NCBI GenBank assembly: GCA_963377175.1
Contig: CAUJNA010002113.1
Span: 195,001 to 259,000 of the forward strand
Source of the DNA: Effrenium voratum
Lineage: Eukaryota; Sar; Dinophyceae; Suessiales; Symbiodiniaceae
Length of the DNA stretch: 64,000 bases
Direction: 5' to 3'
Under the pieces are notes generated by a model. It made no database searches. It was given only the letters and a program-made list of their open reading frames with translations, and had not been told where the DNA came from. The position numbers were made by a program, and so were the translations under genes. Of the stretch, positions 10,276 through 22,200 are shown piece by piece (within the stretch, counting starts at the first letter, position 1; every line of letters begins with the position of its first letter).

Positions 10276-13200
10276 GAGCTCCTGGTCGTCTCAGCGGCTT
10301 TGCTGTTTATTCGACTTGAGACCCCAAAAGTTGCCTTGTCCTTCCATGGGGCGTGGTTTGGAAGCCTGCAAGACCATCTCCCTGTAGGGCCTGTTGTCAG
10401 GTTCCACGGATGGGAGGCTAAGCTATTCTTCTTGCAGGTTTCCTGACTTCCATACGCCTCCCAGGTTGCAGTCACTTGCCTTGAGACACACTTTGACTGA
10501 GGAGAGTGTCCTGCGTGGTCGCCCGCAACTTTGCCCAGCCCATCCCCCACCATGCCGCGCCTGGCGCCGTGATCGTCTCCCACGTCGCCTTCTTGGTTGG
10601 GAGGAGCGGGAGGTATGGACCTGGGATCTGGGATCTGCCTGGTGGTTGGTGTCCCTTTGGTCTCCTTTTGAAACCAAACAGCAGTCCCCAATAAGATTAT
10701 TTTTTGCTGATTCTGAGGGCCAGCAGTTGAAGGGACGTGCAGAAACACCTACAGCCCAGCAAGACATCCCACATACATACACACACACATAGACAAGTGC
10801 TTTTATGGACGGCTTTTGCTGGGGTGTTGCCTAGGAGGAGCATCAGCTTCGGACTCGGCCACAAGATGTACCCAGAGGCGGGCCCAAGAATACCTCTGTT
10901 ACGCTTTCACTTGCTTGTGGTTGTCTTCCACGTTTCCAGGTTACAGCCCATTTGGCTCAAGTTGCATGGTCTTTCATCTGTTAAGTCACCCGCTTTCAAG
11001 AAGACGTGGTTGGGGCTGCTGGCGGGTCGCTTACGCAGCCCGAACTCCTGTGATGAAGTGCGTAAGTCCGCTCTTTTCCGCAGCAGTACACCTTGTCAAC
11101 TCCTGAGTCACTTTGGGATTATCGTTAAGGACACTCTTGAGCCTCTTCCGATAGCAGGTGGAAGCAACGTACGGTTTCCAACCGCAGGGCAGGTGAAACT
11201 TGTAGGTGACTCCTTGTTCAACGCGTCAGCTGAGGCAGACTCTCTGGACATGTTCATTGGACACTCCTGGCACATGAATCTTGAGCTCCAAGGTTCAAGA
11301 AACGTCCAAGGCAAAGCCCTCTCTTGATATCCAGGTCGATGGCAGGTTGAATCGTTTGGATCTTCGCACGGGACACTCTTGAGCTTCGGGGCTCCCAAAA
11401 AAGTTCTCTAAAGGGAGGCTAAGGCAACGAACATTTTGGAGTTGTCTCCTCTGGTGGATGGGGATCCTCTTGGGGATCCTTTAGCCCAAGGGAAGCCACC
11501 GAGCGGGTCTCCGAGCTTAAGATCTCGCGTCCAGGTCTTCTCCTCGTGGCCAGACCTGGGCCAGTGGAAGGACTTGGACCGGGACCTGGGCACCTACGCC
11601 GCGACCTGGTCCAAGATCCGCCTGTGCCAGGTGGGCAGATGGCTTGGGTCAACTGGAAAACGCGGACCGCCATGAATCGGTACTTTGACCAACAAACTAA
11701 GTAGGATATCATGTTTATTTGATGGCCTTCCGAAAGTGGCAAAATCAGTTGGGAGACCTCTGCTTTACCTGTGAGAACTCACCCCGCAAACCGTCAGGTG
11801 CATGCAGCGGCGGCTGCCAGCGTGGCATACACCGCCCCGGCACACCTGCGGACGGTGACCTGGGTGCGGGGCCCCCAAAAGCGGTGGCGCTTCAAATGCA
11901 CCGCAAGCATCCAGGCGAGCCGGGCGGGCTGGTGCCTAATTGAACTCATATGGCCAGCGTTCTGATCACTATACTCGGGGATGTACATCACTTGCAACCA
12001 ATTGGACCGGGACACAGAATGCTCCCTTGCAATATTTCAAGAAGGGATCTTTCGCCCCCCAAAGGGGGGTCCATTTCCCCAAACAGCTGGTGCTTTTTCC
12101 ACTACACTCTTCTTTGTCAACATCAGACCTTCCGTGCTTAGAGTTGTTTGTGCAGAGATCCAGGTGAGCGATGTTTGCCAATGGATCGCTCCCTCCGACC
12201 TGGCACTGTTGATGTGCTCCCGCGGTGGCGGCGCTGGCGGGGTGACGGTCTATGGCCTGATCGAGTGGGTGAAAAAGAAGGGCTGCTCCAACGGGGTGCA
12301 GGACTTGATAGCTCTTTGGTACAGCCTTCCTTTTGACCTTTTGACCTTTTGACCTTTTAACCTTTTACCCCGTGACAGTCCCACCCAGCACGCTTAGCCA
12401 ACTCTTTTGCTTTTTACCCCCTGACAGTGACCATTTCCAGCAAGCAAGCTTAGCTTTTTTGCAGCGGGTCTAAGACCAACTCTCAGCAGGACTTTGACCT
12501 TGAGGTGGAACTCTCCGAGAAGCTCGGCTGATGAGCAACTCCTGAAGGCAATTCCGGAGGTCCGGAGCCCTTGTAGCCTGCATTTCAGGGATTTTATGCA
12601 CTCTCTAGCATTCAGGATGCTGAGAACCCACCCCAAGGGTTGCAAGAGTTGAACCCCCTCCCCCCGGCACGGTAACGATCCGCCATTCTTTCGACTTTGG
12701 GGTCAACATTAGGCGTTCCAAGTTTTCAACAAAGCTATGAGCCATTTGCGAAGTGAAGGTTGTTCATAGCGTGCCCAGGTTCCAACGTGCTCTTCAGAAG
12801 GGTTCAATGCCAGCAAGGCACCCGTATCAGTGGTTGTTCCAAAACGAACCCACGCGAACGCCAATCAATGTTGCGGGTTCCAGATTCCGTTTGGCGATGA
12901 ACTCATACACCTTGAACCGTGGGGGAGTCGGGGGGATCAGATTTTCAGTTGTTGAACCTAGACGACACCCCCCAACCTTCTTCCGGTGGAGCTTGGCGGT
13001 GTGGAATTTGAACCGGTTCTTGTAGAGGGCAAAAGGGAAGCCCTCCTTAACCACCAAACCACCGGGCTCCTAGCCGCCAATTAGAGGGAAGCTGGCTGAA
13101 TGTTGACCCTAGATCAGTCAACCCAGAGTATGGGGCCTCCAAAAAAAGCAGGTGCGCTGCTCACCGTCCTTCCGTTTTTCAGGATCGGGCACCTGATCCG

Positions 13201-16200
13201 CGAGGCCCAGCAAGGCGCGGTGCTGGCGGCCACGGACTTCCAGCTGCAGCTCATCGCCGTGCCAGCCAATGAGAAGAAGGCGGCGATCCGCCCGGGGAGA
13301 AGGGGCTGAACCGCCTGCAACGATCGGTGCGAGAGATGCAGGGAATGAGAAGTGGAATGACCCGAAAGCATCCAACTGGTGGTCTCCTTTACGGGGACCC
13401 TGGGTTCCTTCCCACATTCCCCACCTATCGCAGAAGCAAACTTAACCTACCACTGTGGACAATTGGTGCCAGTTCCAGTGCCCCGATAGTAAGTCGTATA
13501 TGGGTGTGTCATCTTTTTTTTGGGGCTGGTCCCGAACCTTGTGGTCGGTTTCAAAGGAAAATCAGAAGACAGCCAACCATTCTAGTGGGGGTTTCACCCA
13601 TTTGAGAGAAGCCCATAAAACTCCTTGTACGATCCTGCTAGTGTTTGTTCTGTTTTGTCCACAAAGCGTACACCATCCCCCTAAGCGAATGGGGGGGGTC
13701 CCTTCTCCAACAATCTGGCTGTGCATGGCGAGCTCACCGATTCAGGCGCAAAAACAAGCTCGCCATGATGTAGGTTGTCTACTTTGGGACCCGGCTTATG
13801 GTGACAGTTGCAAATGGACAGGGTTGCTCCGAACCTCAACTGGGTCTTGGGGTAAACATGGCTGAGGCTCAGAAAGATGTGCCAAAATGGCTCTTAAATG
13901 GAACCAAAGACTAAAATCTGCGTAAGCCTAGCTCTTTAATTTGAGCCACACCCATTGAAGGTACCGGCCCCCTTAAGCTTCCCTAAGCCTTTGGAGCAAC
14001 GGAAGTGGACCCTCCTGGGAAACCGATGACTTGGGCCACTGTCCTTTACTCAGGGATTCGTGAATTTCCCCCTGCCGCTCGGCCTTGGCATTGGTACGGT
14101 ACGCTGTATGTAGAACCTTTTTACCATGTACCAACGCCAACAGGTTCATCTTTATCTTGCACGAGAGACTCAAAGCAAGGGGTTGTGCATTTCTGCAAGA
14201 GGGGACTTCCTGGGTTTGATTCTAAATTGGGGAAATAAACATCGGACACCTGGAAGCCTGTGAGGTTTTCATTTGACGACCACCAATTATCATGAGGCGT
14301 TGGGGGCTCACCACCATCCAATGTCGAAAACCAGCGATAGTTCAGGGTTGGTGAACCATTGAAATCACTCTGACTGGGCATGATGTTTACTTCAGTTGGT
14401 TGGCTTGTGGTCCACCTCCAAAAGAGCCGTTATTTTGTTGTATTTCCTTTTTGTCGCTTTCGCCAGTCAATGGACTTTTAATTTTGGGATTCGACCCCGT
14501 GATGGAACGGATCATTGATCCTCTAAATATTGCAAGTGAGGGCTTATGACCTGAACTCGGGTGATTTCAACTACTGGGTTTGAGTTACAAGCATTCGGAC
14601 TCGGATCTCTCCGCTCCAGTCCCACTACTTGAGCCATCAAAGGCCGAGCGCCTCAAGAAACCGGATCTTGCATTTTTCAGGGACACGGAGCGTGTCCTTT
14701 GTAGGAATTGGACCCAACACGGGATGCGGGGTTCCTTGGTTTTGGGTTTTCCGTTTTGCGATACACACATCGGGGTGCCAGCTCGAATGTTGGAGGCTGT
14801 GGAGCTTCTGCGCACGATCCCAGAGAAACCCCCGCTGGGGGCTTTGCGCCTGCAGGTAGGGTTCTTGGTTCAGACGAGGGCATGGGAGGAAGATGTCGCT
14901 ATGATCTGAGTGGTTGCATTTTGAGTTCTCAACATTTCTTTTGAGCTTGGTTCGCCTTCAACCCCCACTTGGAGTGCCATTTCGGGGATGCACTTCAATG
15001 CGCCAATTGGTAAGGGAGAACGTCCTCGAAATGGTGGCCATGAGTGTCATGCAGATGCTGTCCACCGAAGGGTTCCAAGTGAAATTAATTCGTGCTCGCA
15101 GGAGCATGTGTAAAACCCATGTAAACACCCACGTTCCAAAACCATCTTCCAGACCGAGCACCTTTTCTATGCGTTCCAGGATGGTTATGCAAGGGTCCTT
15201 ATTCTTTTTGGGAAGCATGAGAGTCTTGACCATGGCCAGACAACTCTTCATACATGTTTACATTCCTTTGGTTGTATCTCAAAATGGGGATTTCCGTTTA
15301 ACGCAACCTCCCCCCCTCCCCAAAAGGATAGTTCAACAGGAGCTTGGCCTGCCCCCCCAACCCCTATTTGGTTGATGTTGGAACGAGGTAAAACATGAAG
15401 CTGCCTTAAGGAGATTGGGCCGTCCTGAAAATTGGGAGTCCCGAGAGACATTGAACCCCGCCTTTGATTCTAGGGGTTGATTTCCCATTCTTTTCAACCA
15501 GCTGTTTCCCCAGGGGTTTTGGTGGTTTTCTGGAAGGAAGGATCGCTGGAAAGAATGGACATAGCTACCCCCTGGAATGCCAAACCTTCTGGCCCCGCTG
15601 GCTTCCCACAGGAGCCCTCCGCAAGAGGTGCCAGGGTGGAGGCGGAGGCGAAGCCTTTGGCCAGCCGCCAGCAGGTGGAGGCGCGTGGCTCGATTCCTTC
15701 GCGGAGCTACGGGCCATCCTTTTTTCCCAGAGAAACATTGAAAGAAGCAGGAGGGGTTTCCCCGGAATTGAACGTTCCCTCTGAAATAAGCCTTGTATTG
15801 ACATCAATCAGTTTAAAGATGTCAAAAGGTGTCCGGACCTTCAGGGGGCTGTAGCTTCTTCAGGCTTCACATGGTGCAGTCGCTTTTTTTTTCTCTGGAA
15901 AGTGGGGGTGAGGGAGAGCTCCACCCGTCCCCATTCCCAGCGCAGGCCGTGCTGCGGCGCCCGGCGTTCCCTTCGGCGTCGGCGCTGAACGGGGAGCAGC
16001 TGCTGGCGGTGCAGCGGGGCCTGCAGCGGCCCTTCTCTACGGTGCAGGGGCCGCCAGGCCAGGCCCGTGGGGGGGGGGCTTGGGGGAGGGGCTGTGGTGG
16101 GGGGGCTGTCGGGGAAAGGGGGGGGGGTTTAAAGCGGATTGGCGAACAACGCCCCTGATTGAGGGAGGGCAGAGATCACTTTTCGAGTTGCAGGCAAGCT

Positions 16201-19200
16201 GGGAGAGGGGAAGGGGAAGATGGGCGGTCCTCAGGTCTATTTGCTTTCACATTCAATCACGGGGATTTAAGGGTAAGATCGGCGCTGTTGGTCGAGTCGC
16301 GTTGGGCTAGGTCGGGTCCAGGGCAAGGCGAACAGAAAAGTGAAAACACTTCGTTCGTTTGGTGTCCAAACGGAGATGACAGCAAATGGCTCGTTATCCA
16401 TGTGATCCCTTTGAAGCAACTCCATAAGAGTACCCGCATTTGTGGTCAATTCCTTTTCCGGGGAATCCAAGTCCTTCTTTTTTGTAGGGAACAGGGTTGC
16501 TGGGTTTGAACCCGTATTTTCACGGGGGCTTCGCGTAGGTTTGGCTTCCACAGATCTTCCGCATGTTTTCACCTTAGCGCAATCAGTGGGTGACAAGGAG
16601 GTTCAGAGATGGTCCAGTGCCAACTTTTCTGGGGTTTCTCGATCATGAAGGCAGATTCTTCAAACCCCGCGCAAACCACTACTCCAACCGCCAGTCAACA
16701 AAAACACTCGACCTCTTTCTTCGACATCATGCCACATTGTAAGCTTGATTATGGTTGCCAAGTTTTTGAAACTATGGTTGTCATAGATGTTATTTTTAAG
16801 TTAGTTTGGTTAGAATTAGATAGCACTGGCTTAGATGGATTTTATTCCACGTACCAGGGCCTGTTTTTCCAAAAGGACACCCAACCGCCTATGGTGGTTT
16901 TGAGTTATAAGTTCAATCAATGCGGCGCCTCGGTTGGGGGGAAAAGAAGCAGTTTGGGATTACATTTGTCTCTTGTCTAGGCACTGGCAAGACCTCCTTC
17001 CTTGTGAGCCTCATCGCCAGCACGCTGAGTTTGGAGCTGCACTCGCAGATGAAGCACAGGCGCGAAAGATCCGTCCGCAACAGAAGGAGAGAGAGAGAGA
17101 GAGGGAGACTCCCTGGTAGACATCTGGGCGTACCTTTTTGTAGGGTATTGCCAAGATGCGTGGTTTTCCACTTTGTTTTCCTCACCGAAAAAGGGGTACC
17201 CTCACAAAAGACACACCCATACCCGTATATCCATGGAGGGAATTCCCATCCTTCCAATATATAATCTGTCCAACGCAAAGGGAGCAGCTGAGTGTTTGAC
17301 TCACTTGGTTTAGAGCTGTTTTTTGTTCGTCTCGGTTTTCCTCTCTTGATCGTTTCGTCCACTTTGGGGCACCTTCGCTACTTGGCCTTTGCACAAGTGA
17401 GGAGAGAGTGAGAAAGAGAAGAACTGAGATATCCATATCTGGTCTGAGTTGCACGACACATGGGGTTGGGACATATCCAATCTAAGTCAAATTGGGGCCT
17501 CACCAAGTTTAGAACGGCCTCACTCATTTTCCCACGTCCATTGATCACTGAATTTGGGGCCTTTCCGTTTGCCAGGAGCCTCATGATGAGGCACTGTCAT
17601 GATGGTTGGGAAAAGGTTAGGCAGCTGGCAACACTCGGGTTGCCTTTTGGCCAGCCAAAGAAAGGAAGACCAAAAAGAGGCCGTGCAATCAAAACGACAG
17701 CCAAAAGGCCCGTTTGGGCCGCTTGAGTTTCACGTGGGCTGTTTGGGCCGCTCAAAGAAACAGAAAGCATGGGCCTTGGATCCGTTTTTCCCTTGGGCCA
17801 CCAATTTCAAGAGACACCCGTGAGGAGAGTGTATGGTGTGCCTAAAACGAGAAAACGAGGGACTCCGCTTTGGGGGGCGAGGGGGCCGTGGGTCGTTTTC
17901 AGGGAGCCGCCGCGGCTCCTGGTGCTTGCGCCCTCCAACCACGCGGTGGACGAGATCGTGCGGCGCCTGGTGCGGGACACGGAGATCCCGGGGCACTACG
18001 TGAGCCTCGGTGCGTCGATCAGTTGGTGCGCCAAATCCCGCTGTTGGTGGGTTTTGAAGGGAAGCCACACGAAAAAAGAGAGCATTTTTTGGGTCCCCGA
18101 TTTTGAACTTACCTCCTGTTTGGTAGGTTGGAAAGGGAAGCAAAGACTGTTTTAACGGGAAGCCAAAGGGAAGCCAAGCAGCACCATCACTACTGCTACC
18201 ACTACCCAACCAGACAGCCTTGAGATCATCTCTAACTCTAACATCAGAAAGCTCAAAAGTCTTCATCAGCTGGCGGAGGTCAGACAGTTTTAGGGGCTTA
18301 CCTCCTGCTGCGTGGGTTTGAGAAGACCGTTTTTGGGTTGGTGTCAAAGTGGAATCACACGGGTACCCAGTTTTTTGGATGGTCGTGAAAGGGACGCTAA
18401 AGGGGAATTCAAGTGGGTGGACCTCGAAGGTAACAAAAACTGGATGTGTCTTTTTTTGATGGTGCCCTTTTCTGGTGGTTTGAACGGGTTCCTCTTCTTG
18501 GTTGGTTTTGCGGGAGCCGAAAAGGACACCAAGCATATTGAAAAGTCTCCTACGAGACAAGCCCAGTCAAAAAGCGGATCAACCATTCGACAACTAAGGA
18601 CCCGCATCTACTCCCGCTCCATTGAGGCAGACCGGGTGCTTTGCCGGGGGTGTTGACATTGTGTTTGAAAGGAATCGATCATTTGCGGTGGTCGCCAATG
18701 CTAGGACATGCCAATGTGTTTTTTCGAGGTAGTCAAGTCATTCTTTCCATGCCTTGATGCAGAATACTCACGGCGACAGCTTCAAGGGCAGCCCCCAGCT
18801 TCGGCACGACGTCTTCGACGTGAAGCCGGACGTCGTGGAGCATGCGCTGCATCAGAAGGCTTCGCAACCTGGCGCCGTTCTTTTGGGTAAAGGCTTCGCC
18901 CCTTGAAGCAAGGCAAATTATTTCCAGGACAGATTTCAAGCGGAAACCACGAGGAAAGCCAGGACTCGGAGAGGCCCGTAATTTTGTATTCACCTAATAT
19001 CTATAATATATCTTTCGCACACGCAGGGAGTTTGGATTGCACATGCAAAGGCTTAGAATACTAGGACTGTTGCTTTGGGGAGTTCCACTGAGGCAGGTCT
19101 GCTATGATTCGAGCAAGAAGAACCTCTATGAGCAAGCTGAACTTCGAGTGCTGAGGAGCAGCAGAGTGGTGGTCACCACAGTCACGAACTCCTATTTGCA

Positions 19201-22200
19201 CACGGCCTTGAACAAGGTGACTCGCTTGGCACCAAAGCGAATCTACGTGATCTAACCCTTTCTTCCTCCTTTTTGGTGAGGGTTTACAGGCAAACCAAAC
19301 GAAATCAACCCCTTTTGGTTTACCTTTCCTGGCCGATGCCTGTCCATGACAAGGGTTTTCCTTCTATCTCCTGAGGTGACCATGTGGAATGGCAAAATGT
19401 CCCATGTGCAGCACCCCATCAAGTTCACCTCAGTGATTGTGGACGAAGCCGCCCAGGCCAGCGAGCCAGATGTTGTCCTGTCCTTCATGTCGGCCGGGTA
19501 TCGGGTGGTTGTGGTCGGCGACCACAAGCAGTTGGGGCCCGTGATCCCGGAGAGGAACCTTTGCACCTCCTACGTCAGCGCTTTGGAGACCCCATTCCTG
19601 GAGAGGATGTTGCAGAAACCGCAGAGGCATTCGGCCAACACCCTGCTGAACGTGCAGTACCGGATGCATCCCTCCATCCGTCGCTTTCCATCCATCCAGT
19701 TTTATGACTCCAAGCTGCGCGACAGCGTCTCCATGCCGCACCGGCCGGAGCTCTGCTGCCTCTGGCCGCAGAGGGACGAGCATGTGCTCTTTGTCGACTG
19801 CCAGACGCCACAGACCTTCGGTGCGGGCGACAAGAGCCCAGATGGCGTGGAGAACAAGGCAGGCACAACACTCCCTTGGTAATGCCCTCGATTGAGCGTG
19901 GGTTTGTCCTTTGGTGACACCTTGTAGCAGATGTCATGGTTCTATGTTTGCACCTGTCACGCTTGTACAAACACCAGGTTTAGGTTCCTATCTAGGCCTC
20001 AATCGACCATTCGAGCATCCTTGTCTCATTACCGTCTGGCCCATCTTGGACTTTTGTGTACCACTTGGACCACTTGCTGGTTCTGTTGTCTGGAGGTTGT
20101 TTTTGCATCGACATGTATCTCCTTCTCTCCCTCTCTCTCTCTCTCTATATACTTGGGACATAGGAACATACTCCTACATATGCCACATTTGTATCATATT
20201 CCAAGCTTCTCTGCACATATACAATACATTACTTACATACACACACACACACACCTACATACATGCATGCATGCATGCATGCATACAGACATACACACAT
20301 ACACACATACACACATACACACATACACACATACACACATACACACATACACACATACACACATACACACATACACACACATACACACACACATACACAC
20401 ATACACACATACACACATACACACATACACACATACACACATATACATACATACATACATACATACATACATACATACATACATACATACATACATACAT
20501 ACATACATACATACATACATACATACATACATACATACATACATACATACATACATACATACATACATACATACATACATACATACATACATACATACAT
20601 ACATACATACATACATACATACATACATACATACATACATACATACATACATACATACATACATACATACACATACATACATACATACATACATACATAC
20701 ATACATACATACATACATACATACATACACACATACACACATACACACATACACACATACATACACACATACACACATACACACATACACACATACATAC
20801 ATACATACATACATACATACATACATACACACATACACACATACATACATACATGCATACATGCATACATGCATACATGCATACATGCATACATGCATAC
20901 ATGCATACATGCATACATGCATACATGCATACATGCATACATGCATACATGCACACATGCACACATGCATGCATGCATGCATGCATGCATACATACATAC
21001 ATACATACATACACACACATACATACATACATACATACATGCATGCATGCATGCATGCATGCATGCATGCATGCATGCATGCATACATACACACACACAC
21101 ACGTACATACACCATCATTACATTGCACTACACTACATTAAATTCCATTACATTCCATTTCATTACGTCACGTTACATTACATTACATTACATTACGGTA
21201 CGGTACGGTACTGTACGATACATACATACATACATGCAGATATGCACATATCGGACATTCAGACGGACGGATGGACGGACTGACAGGCAGCGGACAGACA
21301 TACAGACACACAGGCATACAGGCATCCAGACAACAGACATGCAGACATGCAGCCACACATAAAGACAGACAGGCGCATATTGGTCAGTATACAGTGCTGA
21401 TGCCTGGCTTTGGGCGTGAGGTATCGCTGAAGAACGTGGGGGAGGCCAAGCTGGTGCTGGAGGCTTGCACCCAGCTGCTGGAGGCCGACCCTAGGGCTAA
21501 CGTACTCAGTTCAGTGGCAACCCGTTTTTCGTTTTGGTTTTTTTGGGTCCCACAAGTGATAGATGACTTGGGTGAATTGGTTGGCCCCTGTGGGCATCGC
21601 TTGAAGATATGCGGAACCCCACAGCTTTGAGGGGAATTATGACCATTTGTACAAATTAACGCCTCACCACAGGCGGATCGGAGAGGGCTGTGGCGGACGA
21701 ATTCAGGTGTCCCGAGCCGCTTGTAGAGCTTGTAGAGCGAAGCGCGCTGGGCAGATGGCAGCTGGTGTTAAACAAAATGCAAAACAGAGTTTGGTGGACT
21801 ACCTTCACGAAATTATTATATACAACTCCATATCAAGACCCCCTCAAATCCAGCCACAGGACAGCCTCGCTGCCAGCTTCCGTCATTGTGGGTAGATGGC
21901 TGCTTTTGAGGTGTAGTTGATTCCTCCTCACATGCCAATCTTTGGGCGGCAAACGCGCGGCCCTGCAGGCCGGGTGTTCACCCAAGGACATCGCAATCAT
22001 TACGCCCTACACAGCGCAGCGGCTCGGCCGCCAGCGCCAAAGGAGTGGTCACTTGTTTACGGAGCTTGGCAGGACTTGGCGGAAGAATGGCGCTTCCCCC
22101 AAAGTGAAGGTTCCTTAGAATGAGACACCACACTGCTGATGAAGCAGGAAGTGGAGAGTGGGGTGTCAAGAGGAAGAGGCAGCTCTTTGCAACTTTTTGG

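Larger units (their letters stand above)
19859..21420. other. Helicase intron filled with microsatellite
   Basis: A GC-AG intron of 1562 bp, most of it simple repeat (see 20226-21385). Confidence 0.85.

Noticed and set aside
17730..18560. 276-codon minus-strand open frame
   Set aside because: Antisense shadow of the helicase motif Ia exon and its introns; no domain is recognisable.
19911..21362. Open frames of 290-483 codons with HTYI or CMYV repeats
   Set aside because: They are translations of the CATA/TATG tetranucleotide array; the same holds for 49888-51608.
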